Part shown: in pieces, positions 60,541-64,000 of the stretch
Layout of the letters: each line of letters begins with the position of its first letter
Position numbering within the stretch: the stretch's first letter is position 1
Assembly: GCA_902729315.2 (NCBI GenBank)
Contig: LR746278.1
Location: 637,501 to 701,500 of the forward strand
DNA from: Spirodela intermedia
Lineage: Eukaryota > Streptophyta > Magnoliopsida > Alismatales > Araceae
Direction: 5' to 3'
DNA: 64,000 nt
Made by a program: the position numbers and the translations under genes
Notes under the pieces: model-generated
Seen by the model: the letters and a program-made list of their open reading frames with translations, nothing else
Told to the model about the DNA's origin: nothing
The model's database searches: none

Positions 60541-63500
60541 ATGGCGCCAACGCGTGGCCTGCTCGCCGCCGCCGCCGCTTGGAGCGTGCCTTCCTGCTGC
60601 TCGAAGGCCGTGGAATCTCCCCTCACCTGGATAGCTTTCGGATATGAAACAGAGATGAGCGCGGTAAGGAGGTCTTGTGCGCGGTTGCAACCTCTTGCGA
60701 TCGCTCCTCTGCTTCGCCATCGACTTCGACCTTGCCGTGAGCCGAAGGTGGATCAGTTCACCTGGCCTGTTCGAGCCTTTTCTGCTCCCTTTCGTGTCGA
60801 TTGCTGACCTTTCCACTGTCCGCTCTGTCTTCCATTGGACTAGGATCCTCTGCACCAGCCGCGCCCCCCGGCTACTCGAACCTTGACCGCCTCATCATTC
60901 TCTTCGAAGGCTTCTGTGGAAGGCATGGATGGTATTTTTCTCCCTCCCTCCCTCCCTCCCCTCCATTCGTCTGGCTTACCCCTCTCATACCCGATTTTTA
61001 TTTTCTTCCGGCCTTTTTAAAAGTGTAAAGCTTGAGCACGATATTTCATCAAATCGCAGCATTACCGGCTTTTCCTTGGTTCCTGCCGCCATTCACAACT
61101 CTTCCGTGTGCGAAGAGGCACCCACTCTTGTCGGTTTTTTCTTAATCGACGGTCAGTGTTTTGCGACTGAAGTGAGATAGAACAGCTTATCTAGAATCGT
61201 CTTCTGCCCCTCTATTGAGGCCTGAATAGCTGCCCAGGGAGTTTAAAATCAGGTGCCGTTTCTTTGGTGAATTTTAGTCATCACTAATGATAACCTTCTA
61301 TCCTGTGTTGAGGAGACGTGGATGATGGTCCGATTATTGTGCTTCATGTAGGATGCTAATTTTATTCGAGGAAGAGCCACACGCCAAGAAGGGTTATTTT
61401 CATATCCATTTTTTTTGCTTTCTCTGCCTTCTTGACTGGGGAATTTCCAAAGCACCTTCTTTGGAATGATGAAACATGCGGGCCCATTCTGATGATCGAC
61501 TGTGGCTCCTAATTGTCGCCTGAAGGACAAACGAAAAATAAAAGCTTCTTTGTTTTGGATTATCTCCAGTGATATTTCGTATCGATTTTTTTGCTGCCTC
61601 GCTGCCAGAAACTAGCAAATTGTTTCTTGAGACTTGCTGACTGTCGGTTTATATCAGATTTGGCTGCCAGACAGTGTGTACCCTGCAGTTCGAAGGATAT
61701 TTGGGCCATGTCTGAGCATTCTGCAAAGGAATTGCTGGAGAAGTCTGAGCTTGGGGTATACCTTCGTGGCGACCTAACAATTCCTGGACTTCTGCATACA
61801 ATATAGTAGTCATGCATTGATATGATGTTGTTTTCTTTCTGATGTTACGAGAGCAGATACATGGATGGGATCTAGTAAGCGAAGGTGGAAAGCTGAAACT
61901 TCAGCGATCATGGAAAGCAAAGAGTTTCATGAAAGCTCTAGAGTTCTTCCAGCTAGTTGCTGAAGTTGCTGAAGCAGAAGGTCTTTCCTTTTAACAGGCA
62001 TCTTCATATTTTCTTCTAAAATCATAAATTAGTGCTCCTAAATGTGATTACGGTTTCTGTAACTGGGAAATATGATTTTTCTAAGAATGACAATTTTTCT
62101 GCGGTTCCATTTAATTTTTTATGCTTGGGAATTTTTCTATGGAATCGATTCGGCTTTCTGTGTATTATTCTTCTGGGACTGGAACTTATTGAAAATATAC
62201 ACTTATGTCAGTAAGCAAACGGGCATTATTTTTTGAGTTTTTTTTTGGCTTATTTATCATCCATCTTATAATTGTATCTTCTGAATACATAGAAGACGAA
62301 CTTATTATGCATTTTGTTTGTGGAATTTAAGTTTTTTGCGAATGATATTGGCATTCGTTGTGGTGAGTCAGGATGAGTGTTTCATTACAGTTCATATTGT
62401 CAATGAGGAAAACATCTGAATGCCCAGACATTCTTTGAAATGTGTGAGGCATTAAATCTGGTTCTCAATGCCTCAGATTTGTGTAAGATGGAGTCAGCTG
62501 GATTGACTTATGTGGCTAAGCGGGGAAGAGGAAGATCTGTTAAAGTTCAGAGGGACGTACTTTAAATCAATTAATGGAATAATTATTTATAAGAAATCTA
62601 ATAAATGCTGAAATATACGAAATTTTGGATAAACTCCTGGAGACATCGATGTTCATGATCATTGTTGTTGAGCGAGGCTACATCATATGTCCTTCTTACT
62701 ATTTATTTCTAGGAAAGAAAATATTATTGTTTCCTGTTTCCTACATGGCTGAGATATTCTAGGATGGATTGTGGATGAAATTTTATTTTGTTTAATGACG
62801 AGAATTTGCCATAGAGCATTGATTCGATGGTCCTCATATTTCCCAGGACATCATCCTGATCTCCATCTCGTGTGCTGGAACAATGTGAAGATTGATTTAT
62901 GGACGCACTCTGTCGGTATGCATTCTCTTTTAAACTGTCCGCTGATCGTTCAGGAATCCATTTATTTGTTGACTATATTGATGTCGTTAATGAATTCATT
63001 TCTTTTGCATGGTTTGCCTATTTCTTGGTCCAAATTATTGGACTCAAGTCAATGAGATCAAGTGACGAAACTAAGAGACTAAAATAATTTGATGTGTCAG
63101 GCCTCTTTGTCTGACAACCGAGTCTACTAAAAATATACCAGATATGGCGATCTATTGACGGTAGACGGCCCAATCTACTCTATGAAGAGCGAGAGATTAG
63201 ATGGTACAATTTTTTGTTCACGTTCTTGTGATGTTTCTGAAATCCTATAGCTCTGTCTCCTACCGACCCAAAACAGGAAACAAAATCAAAGTTCAGACTG
63301 ATCTTGCTTTTGGGATTGAAAGAGCCCATCTAGGGCTCCTAACGAGATCTGAAGGCTACATTTATGTGGGAGGAAGGTGACTAATTCGACCATGCTTCAA
63401 TCTCATCAGCGTCCGACCAAGCTTTTCTGTGGGATAGGATATTGTTTCCCTGGTTTGCCCTACCTTCCACTGAAATGGCTAAAAGTCCAGACAGCCTTTT

Positions 63501-64000
63501 GGGAAGTACTGGAAAGGATGAAGAGGAAGAGATGAGCTCGATGCAGATGCTTGATTGACGGTTTATGTTAATGGGTTTGAGTTTTAGAAAGTTATTGTGA
63601 GAGCATCCCGAAGCACATAGTTTGAGCTCCATTTCTTGGTGAATTCATATTTATTTGAGAGCACATCCCGTGGATTTAAATTGTGATCTTCATCAGCAAA
63701 ATCAGTGGCAAAATCTTCATCAATAATCTGAATTAGTCTATGTTAATGGGTTTACCTTATTCGGCAAAAAAAAAAAGGACCGACTACATTCCTTTTCTTC
63801 ACCAGTTACTCCTGGGCCAGTATTCATATCGGCGGCCTCTCTTTGATGTTCATTTGCACAGTGTATTTGATTTTATGCCTTTGATGGTTTGGGCTATTCC
63901 CCCTTTGGCAGGCGGTCTAACAGAGAACGACTTCATTCTCGCCGCCAAGGTCAACGCCCTTCATGTGGAGAATCTCCTCCGCCGTAAAGCTTCAGATTAG
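60541..64000 (+). CDS. PCD: Pterin-4a-carbinolamine dehydratase (PCD/DCoH), six exons
   Basis: Model: 60541-60663, 60844-60931, 61658-61755, 61857-61980, 62847-62915, 63912-64000; GT/AG introns, phases agree, 591 nt, 196 aa. Exons 1-2 give a Ser/Arg/Ala-rich transit peptide (ending near TLTASSFSSKASVEGMD) for mitochondrion or plastid. Then DLAARQCVPCSSKDIWAMSEHSA, the plant-type N-terminal part, and the DCoH fold: HGWDLVSEGGKLKLQRSWK, FFQLVAEVAEAEG-HHPDLHL, WNNVKIDLWTHSVGGLTENDF. The E-x(3)-HHP...W...TH...D pattern with the catalytic His pair is complete. The enzyme dehydrates 4a-hydroxytetrahydropterins to recycle pterin cofactor; plant homologues are also linked to Moco or Rubisco assembly. 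Odd: Cys where Gly is usual in H-L-V-x-W-N-N. The stop is the last codon of the window, so the 3' UTR is outside. Confidence 0.93.

Overview
The window is nuclear DNA of a flowering plant. It holds intron-containing plant genes with GT/AG boundaries, GC-rich intronless light-harvesting (Lhcb1) genes in AT-rich intergenic DNA, CT microsatellites, and nested Ty1/copia retrotransposon relics. Wording of the Lhcb1 proteins (a [10 protein letters not shown] loop, very high GC at third positions) would suit a monocot or an early-diverging angiosperm; I cannot name the species.

Layout. 0.85-9.8 kb is ordinary gene space: a malectin-like/LRR receptor-like protein of the RLP4 type (+, nine exons), a PB1-domain protein with a long polyglutamine tract (-), and a small secreted X8-domain protein (+). 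11.0-60.1 kb is a tandem array of Lhcb1, the major LHCII antenna protein: eight intact genes (copies 1 and 2 on +, copies 3-8 on -), one pseudogene (copy 9, -) broken by a solo-LTR-like insertion and two frameshifts, and a stub at 26.5 kb that keeps only a leader and the first codons. 60.5-64.0 kb is a six-exon pterin-4a-carbinolamine dehydratase gene whose stop codon is the last three bases of the window.

The array appears to be built from duplicated blocks. Copy1-spacer A-copy2 on + corresponds to copy7-spacer B-copy6 and copy9-spacer C-copy8 on -, with related 3' flanks, spacers of about 3 kb and 5' flanks. The strand switch lies between 20.2 and 22.1 kb, beside a copia relic. Other shared flanks link copies 2 and 4, and copies 5, 6 and 8. 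Spacer A carries two roughly 1.65-kb elements with TG...CA-type ends and 5-bp target duplications; spacers B and C still show the matching empty sites.

A retrotransposon nest fills 39-52.5 kb: copia relic 1 (+) has its right repeat split by copia element 2 (-, both LTRs, PBS, polypurine tract and a gttat target duplication), which in turn contains a third 1.7-kb element; copia relic 3 (-) follows.

The intact Lhcb1 genes all encode 266-residue precursors for thylakoid LHCII. Two points deserve most attention: copy 7 has alanine in place of the N-terminal threonine that the LHCII kinase is known to phosphorylate, and the copies differ in TATA-type and G-box-type elements. Both could separate the copies in function or expression. 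All similarity statements are by eye; no alignment or database search was run.
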